DNA of 64,000 bases from assembly GCF_030929605.1 (NCBI RefSeq), contig NZ_JAVFVS010000012.1:186001-250000 (forward strand), in the 5' to 3' direction. The notes under the pieces are model-generated. The model made no database searches and had not been told where the DNA came from. It was given only the letters and a program-made list of their open reading frames with translations. A program made the translations under genes and the position numbers. Positions 8,517 to 18,035 of this stretch are shown here, one piece after another. Numbering within the stretch: the stretch's first letter is position 1; each line of letters starts with the position of its first letter. This DNA is from Flavobacterium sp. LHD-80. Lineage in GTDB: Bacteria > Bacteroidota > Bacteroidia > Flavobacteriales > Flavobacteriaceae.

Positions 8517-8600
8517 AAAGGAAAAAGCTTTTCCAACTGAGGTAAAGCGATTTTATATAAAATTTCTATAACGAATTAGCTATCTAAATAGTACCATTAA

Positions 8601-8637
8601 AAAAACACCACTTCAACAAGTGGTGTTTTTTTTTTAT
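8601..8637 (+). terminator. Terminator after the sigma operon
   Basis: Stem AACACCACTT/AAGTGGTGTT around a CAAC loop, with A run before and a long T run after. Confidence 0.92.
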
Positions 8638-8752
8638 TGCCAAATTTTCATTTAACGACGAATATTGCATTTAGATTTCTTATCCAAATAAGCTAATAAT
8701 TAGAAAACCCCAAAACCGCACAATTATGTGACAGTAATGAGGCCCGCTAAAA

Positions 8753-9226
8753 TTATATTGTAGTCGATTCAAATTGCTTAAGATCTCTAGTGTTCTTTTG
8801 CACAGCAAGAGCAGAAAAGAGTCCTAATACAAATGACATTCCGAAAAATCCCTTTTCACTGAGTAATAAATCTGCATTCCAAAGGCCTATTATCAATAAT
8901 ACTACAGAAGCAATAGTACTAAACCAGCTTAGGCCATAATACAAATCGGTTACTGGTATATCTTCCAGTCTATCTCGAACACTTTTTTGCACTGATATTA
9001 CGGAGAAAAGACCAAAAAGGAGAATTGTAAAATAGTATCCTTTTTCATTGTAAGCCATATCCGAATTGTAAAGACCAATGCAATAGGAAGCAATTCCTAT
9101 AAGCAATGTCATCCAGGATGCGCCGACAAAAGCGGCGCTAGGCTTTAAAGGGCTATTTCCATTATTAAATTTTACATTTTTTGATTCTGAACTGTTGTTA
9201 GATTCATTTGATTTTAGCGGTTCCAT
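8753..9226 (-). CDS. YiaA/YiaB-type inner membrane protein
   Basis: 157 residues from ATG 9226. After a Ser/Asn-rich head (residues 1-30) there are two YiaAB domains, each a pair of membrane helices: about 32-83 (FVGASWMTLLIGIASYCIG ... VQKSVRD) and 92-148 (LSWFSTIASVVLLIIGLWNAD ... VQKNTRD). Both end in the conserved VQK-x-x-RD. Such proteins are small inner membrane proteins of unknown role. A 10-codon extension to 9256 lacks family similarity. It diverges from the helical-repeat gene at 9355. Confidence 0.88.
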   Translation of the reverse strand: MEPLKSNESNNSSESKNVKFNNGNSPLKPSAAFVGASWMTLLIGIASYCIGLYNSDMAYNEKGYYFTILLFGLFSVISVQKSVRDRLEDIPVTDLYYGLSWFSTIASVVLLIIGLWNADLLLSEKGFFGMSFVLGLFSALAVQKNTRDLKQFESTTI

Positions 9227-9354
9227 AATTTTATGTTTTTTATAATTATGAGACAAATTTCAGAAGGAATCAGAATTTATAAAAATCAATTTATCGATAA
9301 AACTGATGATTTAAAAATGCATTTTAGTATTTTTATCCTCATAAAACCATACTT

Positions 9355-10878
9355 ATGAATGCACTCCATGAAATATCAAACATGATGAATGAATCAGATA
9401 AAAAAGCATTCATACAACATCTATCAAAAAAGAACAAACGCAAAGACGTTGGAAATATAGAATTATTCAATTCTTTAAAAACTGATGATATAAAATATAA
9501 AAAAAATATTCTAGAGAATAAAAAAAGTGCCGATGCTTATCATGCTCTAAGAAAAAGACTTTACGACAACATGATTGATTTCATGGCTAATCGAAGTTTT
9601 GAAAATGATACTTCTCAAGAAAATACAATACGTCGTCTTATTGTTGTAAGCCGTTTGTTTTTTGAACATAAACTTATCAAAACGGCCTTTAAATGTCTGG
9701 CAAAGGCGGAAGTTATTGCAATTAGCATTGACCATTTTAGTCTTCTCAATGAAATCTACCTCACTCAGCTTCAATTTGCGCATTTCAATCTTTCAGAACC
9801 AATCGAAAAAATGATCGAGAAGTTTAACGCAAACAAAAAACAACTTGAATATGAGGAACAACTTAATTTAGGCTATGCTGTTTTGCGTCGTGAACTTACT
9901 GCTATTTATCACGAAGGCCGAATAGTAGATTTTCAAGCACTTATTCAAAATACTATTCAAACACATGGAATATCATTAAAAAAAGGATTAACCTTTAAAT
10001 CACTATATCAAATATTATTTATTGCCAACGAATATGCTTCTATAAACAATAATTACGCACTTATAGAGCCTTTTGTTGTTAGAAGTTACAGGTTTATCAG
10101 CAAAAAAACAGATCAGGCAGATAGACATTTATATTATCATATTTACATCTTGTACTTTATAGCAAATTTCTACTTTCGCAATGGACAGTTTATTGAGTCT
10201 TTGCAATATCTTAATTTGATGTCTACAGAACTTGAAAAACAATCTGGCAAATATTATCAGCGTTTTTGTCTGAGATATTCATTGTTATTAGCTTTCAATG
10301 AAAATTATCTTGGTCGTCCCCAAAAAGCAATTGAAATTGCCGAAAAAGCCCTTTCTTCAAACAAAAAAGCAGATCCTAATGACAGCAACGACATTCATCT
10401 TATGCTCATTGTTTTTTATGTACAGCAAAATGCCGGACGCAATGCTCTAAAAGAAGCAGCAAAATTAAACCATACTGACAGTTGGTATGAAAAAAAAATG
10501 GGCATGGACTGGACGATAAAAAAATGTCTTGTCGAAATCCTCCTGCATGCACAACAAGAAAACACAGAACTGGCTTTATCCCGAATAAAAAGTTTTAAAC
10601 GTCGTTATAAAAAATACCTTTTAACGGTAAATGAAGAACGCGTTATTCACTATCTTTTGTTCGTAGAGCAATATGCAATGAAACCCGAAATTATAAAAAC
10701 TCAAAAATTTCAAAAAGCAATTGAAGATTTCATTATTGCTTCACAAAACGGACCAAAAGACATTTTAATCATGAGTTTTTTATCCTGGTTACTTGCAAAA
10801 GTGAGACGAAAAACGACCTACGAGACAACTTTAAATCTCTTAGCAACATATTTCCCAACGACCTCTTATACTCTTTGA
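9355..10878 (+). CDS. Large alpha-helical repeat protein, unknown function
   Basis: 507 residues, with no signal peptide or membrane segment, so cytoplasmic. The sequence is almost entirely amphipathic helices with TPR-like spacing (for example KCLAKAEVIAISIDHFSLL, QFIESLQYLNLMSTELEKQ and KAIEIAEKALSSNKKADP), but no unit is a clean TPR. Basic residues are frequent near the N-terminus. It stands alone between a divergent YiaAB gene and a TlpA-like gene. I recognise it only as a conserved Bacteroidetes hypothetical; a scaffold role is inferred from the helical repeats. Confidence 0.75.
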   Translation: MNALHEISNMMNESDKKAFIQHLSKKNKRKDVGNIELFNSLKTDDIKYKKNILENKKSADAYHALRKRLYDNMIDFMANRSFENDTSQENTIRRLIVVSRLFFEHKLIKTAFKCLAKAEVIAISIDHFSLLNEIYLTQLQFAHFNLSEPIEKMIEKFNANKKQLEYEEQLNLGYAVLRRELTAIYHEGRIVDFQALIQNTIQTHGISLKKGLTFKSLYQILFIANEYASINNNYALIEPFVVRSYRFISKKTDQADRHLYYHIYILYFIANFYFRNGQFIESLQYLNLMSTELEKQSGKYYQRFCLRYSLLLAFNENYLGRPQKAIEIAEKALSSNKKADPNDSNDIHLMLIVFYVQQNAGRNALKEAAKLNHTDSWYEKKMGMDWTIKKCLVEILLHAQQENTELALSRIKSFKRRYKKYLLTVNEERVIHYLLFVEQYAMKPEIIKTQKFQKAIEDFIIASQNGPKDILIMSFLSWLLAKVRRKTTYETTLNLLATYFPTTSYTL

Positions 10879-10993
10879 TTAAATGAAGATTTTAAAGAGA
10901 TGGATAATACTACTTAACAAATCCACTTTTTAAAAAAAATCCTTACTTTTAACAAGATTTCATTTAACATTTTAACTACCTAACCACTATAAA

Positions 10994-12337
10994 ATGAAAA
11001 AAAGCTTGTTTGCATTGCTAATTGTCGTTTTCTACTCTTTCACAACTTCTGAAGAAACAATAACCATTTCAGGTAAAATAATCAATACCGAAAATGGAAC
11101 AATTAAAATTAAAGGAGAATTAGTTGATAAAGAAATCAAGCTAAAACCAGATGGTAGTTTTTCAGAAAACCTGAAATTAAATTATGATGGTATCTATAAA
11201 ATTGAAACTTCTAAAAACAGCATTCCTATATATTTAGCCAAAGATTCAAAATTGACAATAGCTGCTGACGATGCAAACTTAGCTTCAACTTTAAAATTTA
11301 CAGGAAAAGGAAGTATAGAAAATCAATACCTTGCTAAAAAACAGCTTTTAAATTCGGTAATTCCAGATGAGGAACTTTATAAACTTGACGAAAATGAATT
11401 CCTGAAAAAACTTCAAGAAATAAAAACTTCAGTCAACGCTTTATATCTTAAAACAAAATTTACTGATGCTGATTTCAAAGCAAAAGAAGTCAGAAGCATT
11501 CATTATTTGGAACAAAAACATTTAATTTATTATAAAAACCTTCATAATTTATATGCTCGATTAAATGGTTTTCAAGTTTCTAAAACATACCCAAAACTTG
11601 ATGAAAAGATCGATTTCGACAATGAGTTTGAATTTTTATTTTCAAATGAATATCAAGACCTTGCGGTATACAAATTCTATGAAAACATGCACGGAGATGG
11701 CTCACTTCCGGCTAAAAATCGAATAACTGAAATTAAATTTTTAAAAAGTCAAAGCTTAAAAAATCACTTAATCCAAAATTCAACAAACGACATTAATATA
11801 GAAAATCCTGATTTTGAAAAAACATATCAGGACTACTTATCGATTACAAACGATCCAATCATTAAACAAGCACTGACGGCCAATTACAACGGAATAAAGG
11901 TAATACAACCTGGAAATCCGTCTCCAAAATTTAATTACGAAAATCAAAAAGGAGGAAAAACCAGTTTAGAAGATCTGAAAGGAAAATATATCTACATCGA
12001 TCTTTGGGCAACTTGGTGTGGTCCATGCCGTGAACAGTTTCCATTTCTTCAGAAAGTCGAAGAACAGTATAAAGGAAAAAATATTGAATTTGTTGCTATT
12101 TCCTTAGATGCGACAAAAGATCAATCAAAATGGAGCAAGTTTGTTTCAGAAAAACAATTAGGCGGGATTCAATTATTGGCTGATAATGAAATGAAATCAA
12201 AATTCATAAAGGATTATGGTGTTTATGAAATTCCAACATTTATCCTTCTTGACCCTAATGGCAATATTGTTACTGCACGCGCACCACAGCCATCTGACCC
12301 TAAACTTATTGATTTATTGAATAGCTTAAAAATATGA
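10994..12337 (+). CDS. TlpA-like thioredoxin-fold protein, exported
   Basis: 447 residues. Signal peptide at residues 1-18, then a beta-rich DUF4369-like domain (about 20-110; GKIINTENGTIKIKGEL), a helical linker, and a C-terminal thioredoxin fold from about 305 with the redox motif WCGPC (DLWATWCGPCREQFPF) and the cis-Pro segment YEIPTFILLDPNG. Members reduce or oxidise disulfides in the periplasm, often for cytochrome maturation or stress. The gene is alone, with a terminator at 12358-12404 shared with the convergent lipoprotein gene. The partner is unknown. Confidence 0.9.
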   Translation: MKKSLFALLIVVFYSFTTSEETITISGKIINTENGTIKIKGELVDKEIKLKPDGSFSENLKLNYDGIYKIETSKNSIPIYLAKDSKLTIAADDANLASTLKFTGKGSIENQYLAKKQLLNSVIPDEELYKLDENEFLKKLQEIKTSVNALYLKTKFTDADFKAKEVRSIHYLEQKHLIYYKNLHNLYARLNGFQVSKTYPKLDEKIDFDNEFEFLFSNEYQDLAVYKFYENMHGDGSLPAKNRITEIKFLKSQSLKNHLIQNSTNDINIENPDFEKTYQDYLSITNDPIIKQALTANYNGIKVIQPGNPSPKFNYENQKGGKTSLEDLKGKYIYIDLWATWCGPCREQFPFLQKVEEQYKGKNIEFVAISLDATKDQSKWSKFVSEKQLGGIQLLADNEMKSKFIKDYGVYEIPTFILLDPNGNIVTARAPQPSDPKLIDLLNSLKI

Positions 12338-12357
12338 CCTTAAATTTCTCAACAATA

Positions 12358-12404
12358 AAAAAACTGCACAGTCCTAAAAGCTTTTTAGGATTGCGCAGTT
12401 TTTA
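12358..12404. terminator. Bidirectional terminator
   Basis: Long stem AAACTGC...TCCTAAAA with GCT loop and TTTTAGGA...GCAGTTT, flanked by A run and T run, between convergent genes ending at 12337 (+) and 12429 (-). Confidence 0.88.
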
Positions 12405-12428
12405 ACTTTACCATTTCTGGAAGAAGAA

Positions 12429-13022
12429 CTACAATGCTTTTCTAGATTCCAGCAAAAGTTTTGAAGCCGTTTCAAAAACATCATGAATCTCTTTATTTTT
12501 CTTGAATTCAGTAATCTTATTTTCATACAAATATTTGCCCTCTGGAGTTAATATATATATTTTCATCTGATTCTGCTCTGGCGCAGTTCTTTCGGTTGTA
12601 GGTGTAAATAAAGACAATGCTTTTTCAGCTTTTTCTATCAATGAAATCGAAAGAGCATTAAAAGGTTGCGGATTCTTTTCAAATTGCATATCAATACCAT
12701 TAAGAAGAAAACTGGCTTCACCAGATTTAAAAGCAACAATTGAAGTTTTATTGTTATTCAAAGCCCAATCGACAATTACAGCATAGATCTCTTTATTTTT
12801 CGGAATCGAATCTTTACTATAGATTTCACTTGGTTTTAATTCAAAAGCTTCTGCAGCAGTAATTTGATTTAATAACTTTGGCGCTGTTGGTTCTGCAACA
12901 ACCGGAATTTCCGCAGAAGCACCATTTTCCACAACTACAGGAGCATCATTTTGTGTTTCATTTTTACAGCCAATCGCCATTAATAGAATAGAAATCAAAA
13001 GTAATCTTGAGGCATTTCTCAT
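12429..13022 (-). CDS. Hypothetical lipoprotein
   Basis: 197 residues with lipobox AIGC, Cys at residue 19, followed by an Asn/Val/Ala/Pro-rich linker (about residues 20-52) typical of surface or periplasmic lipoproteins. The mature domain alternates strands and helices (IYAVIVDWALNNNKTSIVAF, GEASFLLNGIDMQFEKNP). No family is recognised. Transcribed toward the TlpA-like gene, with a shared terminator; alone on its strand. Confidence 0.72.
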   Translation of the reverse strand: MRNASRLLLISILLMAIGCKNETQNDAPVVVENGASAEIPVVAEPTAPKLLNQITAAEAFELKPSEIYSKDSIPKNKEIYAVIVDWALNNNKTSIVAFKSGEASFLLNGIDMQFEKNPQPFNALSISLIEKAEKALSLFTPTTERTAPEQNQMKIYILTPEGKYLYENKITEFKKNKEIHDVFETASKLLLESRKAL

Positions 13023-13141
13023 TTTAGTTTTTGTTTAATTGGTTAGTATTTTTCAATATTTATATTTGAAATAACATTATAGACTTGAAATCCCAATTTG
13101 GGCCATCAGGCATAAAGCCAATAAAATTGGAAATCTTAATT

Positions 13142-13205
13142 TTAACCGCAAATTACACTAATTTTCACAAATTCATTTATGTGAATTTGTGTAATTTGTG
13201 GTTAA
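13142..13205. repeat. AACCGCAAATT-type palindrome without a gene
   Basis: Left arm begins TTAACCGCAAATTACAC and right arm ends GTGTAATTTGTGGTTAA, about 25 bp of near-perfect inverted repeat around a short AT-rich centre. The same arms flank the GxxExxY gene at 35659-36123. Confidence 0.85.
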
Positions 13206-13282
13206 GAAATTTTATCTAAACTGAAGCCGAAATCTTTCTCAACAGATTTTTTTTCTATCTTCCCAAAATAAAATTTTCCAAG

Positions 13283-14047
13283 ATGAACCAATTGTCTTCA
13301 ATAAAAAAAGCTTTTTTCTGCATTGTCATTCTGCTTACAAGCTTTTTCCTGTTTTCTTTCTATCAAAAAAACACAGAAGAAATAACTTCTGCTAAAATCA
13401 AAAAAGTGCTGATTTTTTCTAAAACTAACGGTTTCAGACATGAAAGCATAACGGCCGGAATTGCAGCTATAAAAAAACTGGGACAAGAAAATAATTTTCT
13501 GGTCGATGCTACTGAAGATTCTCTGGCTATTAATTCAAAAAACTTAAAACAATATCAAGCTGTTATATTTTTAAGCGCCTCGGGTCATGTTTTGGGTGAA
13601 AATCAAAAATTAGCTTTGCAAAAATTTATACAAAAAGGAAATGGTTTTGTAGGCATTCATTCGGCTACAAACTGCGAACCAGACTGGCCTTGGTACACAA
13701 AAATGATTGGTGGTATTTTTGACGGACATCCAGAACCGCAAAATGCAAAACTTATAGTTGTCAATCACGAACATCCGTCTACAAAAAATCTTCCAGAAAT
13801 TTGGGAAAGAAAAGACGAATTGTACAATTTTAAATCTTTAAATCCAGATGTAAATGTGCTTATAAAAGTTGATGAATCTTCATATAAAGGCGGGAAACAT
13901 GGCGACAATCACCCTTTAGCATGGTATCACGAGTATGATGGCGGAAGAGCTTTTTACACCGCCTTAGGACATTTTCCTGAAAATTACAGCGATCCCCTTT
14001 TCACTCAACATTTACTTGGCGGAATTACTTATGCAATGGGCAAATAA
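13283..14047 (+). CDS. ThuA-like domain protein, exported
   Basis: 254 residues. Residues 10-28 are a hydrophobic signal or anchor (FFCIVILLTSFFLFSFYQ). The rest is one ThuA domain, a glutamine-amidotransferase-like fold: VLIFSKTNGFRHESI at the first strand, YQAVIFLSASGHVL, GFVGIHSATNCEPDWPWY, and the closing RAFYTALGHFPENYSDP. ThuA proteins are linked to sugar use (trehalose, glycoside oxidation) in many Bacteroidetes but their reaction is unsettled. The gene stands alone with its own terminator; no carbohydrate genes are adjacent. Confidence 0.88.
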   Translation: MNQLSSIKKAFFCIVILLTSFFLFSFYQKNTEEITSAKIKKVLIFSKTNGFRHESITAGIAAIKKLGQENNFLVDATEDSLAINSKNLKQYQAVIFLSASGHVLGENQKLALQKFIQKGNGFVGIHSATNCEPDWPWYTKMIGGIFDGHPEPQNAKLIVVNHEHPSTKNLPEIWERKDELYNFKSLNPDVNVLIKVDESSYKGGKHGDNHPLAWYHEYDGGRAFYTALGHFPENYSDPLFTQHLLGGITYAMGK

Positions 14048-14076
14048 AATTTAGAAGTAATGATATTTAAACAAAA

Positions 14077-14103
14077 AAGACCGTTCTTTTGAACGGTCTT
14101 TAT
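14077..14103 (+). terminator. Terminator after the ThuA gene
   Basis: Stem AAGACCGTTC/GAACGGTCTT with a TTTT loop, A run before and T-rich tail after; it may also serve the convergent gene ending at 14123. Confidence 0.88.
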
Positions 14104-14122
14104 ATTTTGTATCTGGCTCAAA

Positions 14123-14428
14123 TTAAGCTCTAAACAAAGCATATTTATTATAATTGAACAAAACTCTGTCGTAAGCAACATACAAGGAAACAATTTTCTC
14201 TGAAGACTCATTGAATGTAATTCCGTGGTGTTTTCTAAACAAATAAATTTCTTTTAAACAATTTGAAAGACTTTGATGAATTTCAGTTGTAAAAGTTGGC
14301 AATTTTTTATCGCCTACTAAAAGATCAATTTGATAATTTGAACTGCTTTTTGATAAGTTATTACCAATGATTCTTAGTGTAAATGTTGTTGGCTTTCCGT
14401 ATTCTTCGCCTTGATATTGCAGTGTCAT
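14123..14428 (-). CDS. Small conserved hypothetical protein
   Basis: 101 residues, no signal peptide or membrane helix. The N-terminal half is beta-rich (FTLRIIGNNLSK, YQIDLLVGDKKL) and the C-terminal half helical (LSNCLKEIYLFRKHHGI). No family is recognised and no catalytic motif stands out. It is monocistronic on the minus strand, facing the ThuA gene. Confidence 0.6.
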   Translation of the reverse strand: MTLQYQGEEYGKPTTFTLRIIGNNLSKSSSNYQIDLLVGDKKLPTFTTEIHQSLSNCLKEIYLFRKHHGITFNESSEKIVSLYVAYDRVLFNYNKYALFRA

Positions 14429-14572
14429 AATTTTACATTAAAAGGTTAATTGCTTTTCTCCATCCGGCTTTAACCTAAAGACCGAATCTAATTTTAAAGT
14501 TAAAGAAAAAAATAAAATTTTCAAAAATATTTCAGCAAATTTAAAATAATAAATCACAAAAACCAGAAACAA

Positions 14573-14599
14573 AAAAAACCGTAACGAGTTACGGTTTTC
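14573..14599 (-). terminator. Terminator after the LRR gene
   Basis: On the minus strand the stem AAAACCGTAACTCG/TTACGGTTTT is followed by a run of T, about 60 bases after the LRR gene stop. Confidence 0.82.
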
Positions 14600-14661
14600 G
14601 GCAATTAACTAAATATATTTAATCAACTTTTTTCAGAGTAAAATTCATTCCATAAGCACGA

Positions 14662-15516
14662 TTAATTTTCGGTAATATTTTTTTGTCGTTCAGCATTTAT
14701 TTCTAATAAAAACGGATTCCCATTTTCATCAAACATTGTCATATTTAAAGCATCTAATAATGCCATTTTTCTTGAAACTCCACCTTTAAATTTATTATAA
14801 GAAAGGTTCATTTCAGAAAGATTGTGAAGCTTTCCAAGTCCTTCGGGAATTTCTCCTTCAAAACTGTTGTCAAATAAACTCAGGTTTTGCAAAGCGCCAA
14901 AATTTACAATTTCCTTGCTCAAATTCCCTGATAATTTATTGCCGTTTAAAAGCAGTACTTTTAGGGTCGAGATCTTATAAATTGAACTTGGCAATGCTCC
15001 TCCAATTTCGTTATTAAAAACCGAAAGTACTTCTAATCGATTTAATTTTCCAAGATCAGCAGGTAATTCACCTGATATTTTATTTTTAAAAAGCTCCAGA
15101 TCTTTCAGTTTATGCAATTCACAGATTTGCACCGGAATTGTTCCTGAAAATTTATTGTCAGAAACATTTAAAACCTCAAGTTCTTTTAGGTTATGGATGT
15201 TGTTTGGTAAATTTCCTTCGAGTTTATTCTTTTGAAAATTCACTTCAACTAAATTCACCAAATCAAAAAATTCCGAAGGCAATTCTCCCTGCAGATTATT
15301 ATTTGATAAATCTAGAGCCACTACTTTTTCATTTTCAGCACGAACTCCATACCAGGTTGCCACAGAAAGGGATAAATCCCACTTTATTTTCCACTGCGAA
15401 CCATTTGTGGCGTGATATAATTTAATCAGAGCTTCTTTCTCTTTATCTGAAACAGTATCTGCAAAAGAATTCAGAGAAAAAGCAAATGCTAAAAAAAAAG
15501 TAATTAAGCTTTTCAT
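14662..15516 (-). CDS. Exported leucine-rich-repeat protein, plant-type repeats
   Basis: 284 residues with a signal peptide ending SFAD (about residue 19). A short N-terminal cap (LIKLYHATNGSQWKIKWDL) resembles the LRRNT cap of plant receptor proteins. From about residue 65 there are eight 24-residue repeats of the form LxxLxLxxNxLxGxIP, for example LDLSNNNLQGELP and LNVSDNKFSGTIP. The protein should form an extended protein-binding solenoid in the periplasm or outside. No C-terminal secretion domain is seen. The binding partner is unknown. Confidence 0.9.
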   Translation of the reverse strand: MKSLITFFLAFAFSLNSFADTVSDKEKEALIKLYHATNGSQWKIKWDLSLSVATWYGVRAENEKVVALDLSNNNLQGELPSEFFDLVNLVEVNFQKNKLEGNLPNNIHNLKELEVLNVSDNKFSGTIPVQICELHKLKDLELFKNKISGELPADLGKLNRLEVLSVFNNEIGGALPSSIYKISTLKVLLLNGNKLSGNLSKEIVNFGALQNLSLFDNSFEGEIPEGLGKLHNLSEMNLSYNKFKGGVSRKMALLDALNMTMFDENGNPFLLEINAERQKNITEN

Positions 15517-15694
15517 AACAGATTTGGGGTTTGTTACGATTGCAAAACTATGAATTCTCTAGATATAATGCACTAAATGTCGATAAAGTGTTAATAAGTA
15601 AATAATTAACAGTCTTAATACTACTTTTAAAAAAATGTTAAATAAGCGCTTTTTTTGTTTAAATTTGATTCAACTAACATAAAAACCTCATATT

Positions 15695-16183
15695 ATGGAA
15701 ATTAACTTTATTGCGCTATTTTTAGCTGCTGTAGTGACATTGTTTACTGGTTTCATTTGGTATCATCCAAAAGTTTTTGGAACAATCTGGATGAAAGAAA
15801 ACAATTTTACAGAAGAGCAGCTTAAAACAGGAAATATGCTTAAAATCTTCGGATTTACGTATGTTTTTTCGTTGATGATTACGATGATTTTAATGGCTTT
15901 GACTATTCATCAATCTGGTGCGGTTGGAATGGTTGGCGGACCGCCGATGCTGGCAAACGCAAAACCATCATTTGCCGCATTTATGGCCGATTATGGAACT
16001 GCTTACAGAACTTTTAAACACGGAGCACTTCACGGCTTTATGGCGGGATTATTTTTTGCTTTACCAATTGTTGGAATTAATGGTTTATTCGAAAGAAAAT
16101 CTTGGAAATATATTTTCATCCACGCAGGTTATTGGATGCTCACACTTATGTTAATGGGAGGCATTATCTGTGCTTTTGCATAA
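15695..16183 (+). CDS. DUF1761 family membrane protein
   Basis: 162 residues with four membrane helices (about 4-24, 50-72, 108-130, 140-160). The first helix ending GFIWYHPKVFGTIWMKENNF is the signature of DUF1761 proteins; their function is unknown. A TAAATTTG at 15660-15667 fits the -7 box of a group promoter. The gene is followed by a strong terminator at 16198-16232, so it is monocistronic. Confidence 0.88.
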   Translation: MEINFIALFLAAVVTLFTGFIWYHPKVFGTIWMKENNFTEEQLKTGNMLKIFGFTYVFSLMITMILMALTIHQSGAVGMVGGPPMLANAKPSFAAFMADYGTAYRTFKHGALHGFMAGLFFALPIVGINGLFERKSWKYIFIHAGYWMLTLMLMGGIICAFA

Positions 16184-16197
16184 ATTAAAATTTATAG

Positions 16198-16232
16198 AAC
16201 CCGTTTGAAATCAAAACTCAAACGGGTTTTTC
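16198..16232 (+). terminator. Terminator after the DUF1761 gene
   Basis: Stem AACCCGTTTGA/TCAAACGGGTT with T run. Confidence 0.9.
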
Positions 16233-16301
16233 TTAATAATAACTTAAAGAAAGTCAGTTATTATAAATATTACCTAATTTTGAAGAAATTAGCGCACTCT
16301 T

Positions 16302-17447
16302 TTGAATACAACTTATTCTTTTCAAATTTACAATAGTACGGCGTCACTTCCTTTAGAATGGAATTCGCTTGCTGCAGAAAACATCTTTTTGACGCGGGAA
16401 TATCTCGAAGTACTGGAAAATTCTTGTCCGGTAAATATGATTTGTCATTTTATTGGAATTTTTGAAGAAGAAAAACTTTCAGGAATTGCTTTGACTCAAT
16501 TTTTATTTGCCGAAAAACTAGAATCTTTTGGTGAACGCGATCAGTGCTTAAAAACTTCGGTTCGTAATTTTGCTTTTAAAAACTTTGCTTCTCATGTATT
16601 ATTTGTTGGAAACAATATGCTTACGGGACAAAATGCATTTGCTTTTGCAGAAAACATTCAACTGCCAAAAGCAATCAAAACACTTCATAAAGCAATAAAT
16701 CAGCTTAAAAAAGATCTAAAAGCTTCGGGCAAAAAAGTTCACATTACAAGTATAAAAGATTTTACTTCAGAAGAAATAAAACCGCTTCAGGCTGAATTTA
16801 AAAACAATTATACTTTTTCGACACAACCCAATATGATTTTCGAAATCAATAAAAATTGGAAAACCGAACAAGATTATATCGACGCTTTATCAAAAAAATA
16901 CAGAGATCAGTACAAGCGCGCCCGCAAAAAAACAGATGGGATTGTAAAACGAAAAATGTCTTTGTCTGATATTAAACAATATGAAGACGTTATTTATGAT
17001 TTATATTTTCACGTGGCAAAAAATGCGCCTTTCAACACTTTTTTTCTAGCCCGAAACCATTTTAGTTTTTTCAAAGAAATCATGAAAGACAACTTTTTGT
17101 TTTACGGTTATTTTTTAGATGAAAAACTTATTGGCTTCAATACGCTCATTAAAAATGGTTTTGTGATGGATACGTATTTTTTGGGTTACGATGAAAATCT
17201 CCAACGCGAAAAAATGCTGTATCTAAATATGTTGTATGACATGATTGCATACTCTATCAATCAAGGTTTTTCAACAATTGTATTTGCCAGAACCGCACTT
17301 GAAATTAAAAGTTCTGTAGGTGCAAAACCATTAAAAATGTACGGTTTGATAACACACAGCAACACTTTGATTAATCATAACATTGCAAAATTATTTCAGT
17401 ACTTAGAGCCAAAAACAGAATGGCAGGAACGGAATCCGTTTAAATGA
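16302..17447 (+). CDS. GNAT-fold (FemAB-like) acyltransferase
   Basis: 381 residues. The start is TTG 16302: an in-frame stop lies at 16290-16292, and no ATG precedes the conserved N-terminal segment PLEWNSLAAENIFLTREYL. A -7 box TAATTTTG at 16275-16282 supports this start. The C-terminal half has the Acetyltransf_6/FemAB-like pattern: ALSKKYRDQYKRARKK, then FYGYFLDEKLIGFNTLI and GYDENLQREKMLYLNMLYDM. Relatives move amino-acyl or acyl groups onto peptidoglycan or lipid precursors; the acceptor here is unknown. It ends 20 bases before a convergent lipoprotein gene. Confidence 0.78.
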   Translation: MNTTYSFQIYNSTASLPLEWNSLAAENIFLTREYLEVLENSCPVNMICHFIGIFEEEKLSGIALTQFLFAEKLESFGERDQCLKTSVRNFAFKNFASHVLFVGNNMLTGQNAFAFAENIQLPKAIKTLHKAINQLKKDLKASGKKVHITSIKDFTSEEIKPLQAEFKNNYTFSTQPNMIFEINKNWKTEQDYIDALSKKYRDQYKRARKKTDGIVKRKMSLSDIKQYEDVIYDLYFHVAKNAPFNTFFLARNHFSFFKEIMKDNFLFYGYFLDEKLIGFNTLIKNGFVMDTYFLGYDENLQREKMLYLNMLYDMIAYSINQGFSTIVFARTALEIKSSVGAKPLKMYGLITHSNTLINHNIAKLFQYLEPKTEWQERNPFK

Positions 17448-17467
17448 TTTGGCTGTTTTTTTTAGAT

Positions 17468-18007
17468 TTATTTTCTGTTTTTTTCGAGATATAAATACTT
17501 TGGAAATATAGAATCTCTAGTAATGCTGTTTATTTCTTTTGCCCATTCTTCAAAATTGTATTTCACATGAATAACCGAATCATTTACTAACTCATATTCA
17601 CAAAATTTATCTCCTGCTTTAGGAGGTTTATTTTTTGTATTTGAAGCAGTGAAAATACTCTTTTCTGGCAAACAATCTTTTTTATAAGACCAAATGAGTT
17701 CAATTTTATCTGTTCCGGTATAATAATGATTCGTGAAAAAATAATACAAACATTGTCTGTTAAACTCATATACAGCAAACTCTTTTTGAAAAACTATTTT
17801 CACATCACTACTTAGCGAATCTTCTTGTTTTATACCCCAAGTAAAATCTTCAGTATCTGACATAAAATCGCCAATTTTTCTAGATTTTACATCCTTTTTA
17901 TTAATTGCCTCTTCTTTCATTTTTAAATCCGACTTTTTGTGGTCGTCTTTATTTTTACAACTAAAAAAAAGCAATAGCAATAGCGTCAATAAAATTTTCT
18001 TATACAT
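17468..18007 (-). CDS. Hypothetical lipoprotein
   Basis: 179 residues from ATG 18007 (MYKKILLTLLLLLFFSC); the lipobox FFSC puts the lipidated Cys at residue 17, followed by a highly charged Lys/Asp linker. The mature part has aromatic-rich strands (YEFNRQCLYYFFTNHYYTG). A two-codon longer start is possible. No family is recognised. It follows the lipid kinase gene on the same strand with a 28-base gap and could share its transcript. Confidence 0.72.
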   Translation of the reverse strand: MYKKILLTLLLLLFFSCKNKDDHKKSDLKMKEEAINKKDVKSRKIGDFMSDTEDFTWGIKQEDSLSSDVKIVFQKEFAVYEFNRQCLYYFFTNHYYTGTDKIELIWSYKKDCLPEKSIFTASNTKNKPPKAGDKFCEYELVNDSVIHVKYNFEEWAKEINSITRDSIFPKYLYLEKNRK

Positions 18008-18035
18008 AATCAATTAAATTTCAAAGATCTGACTA

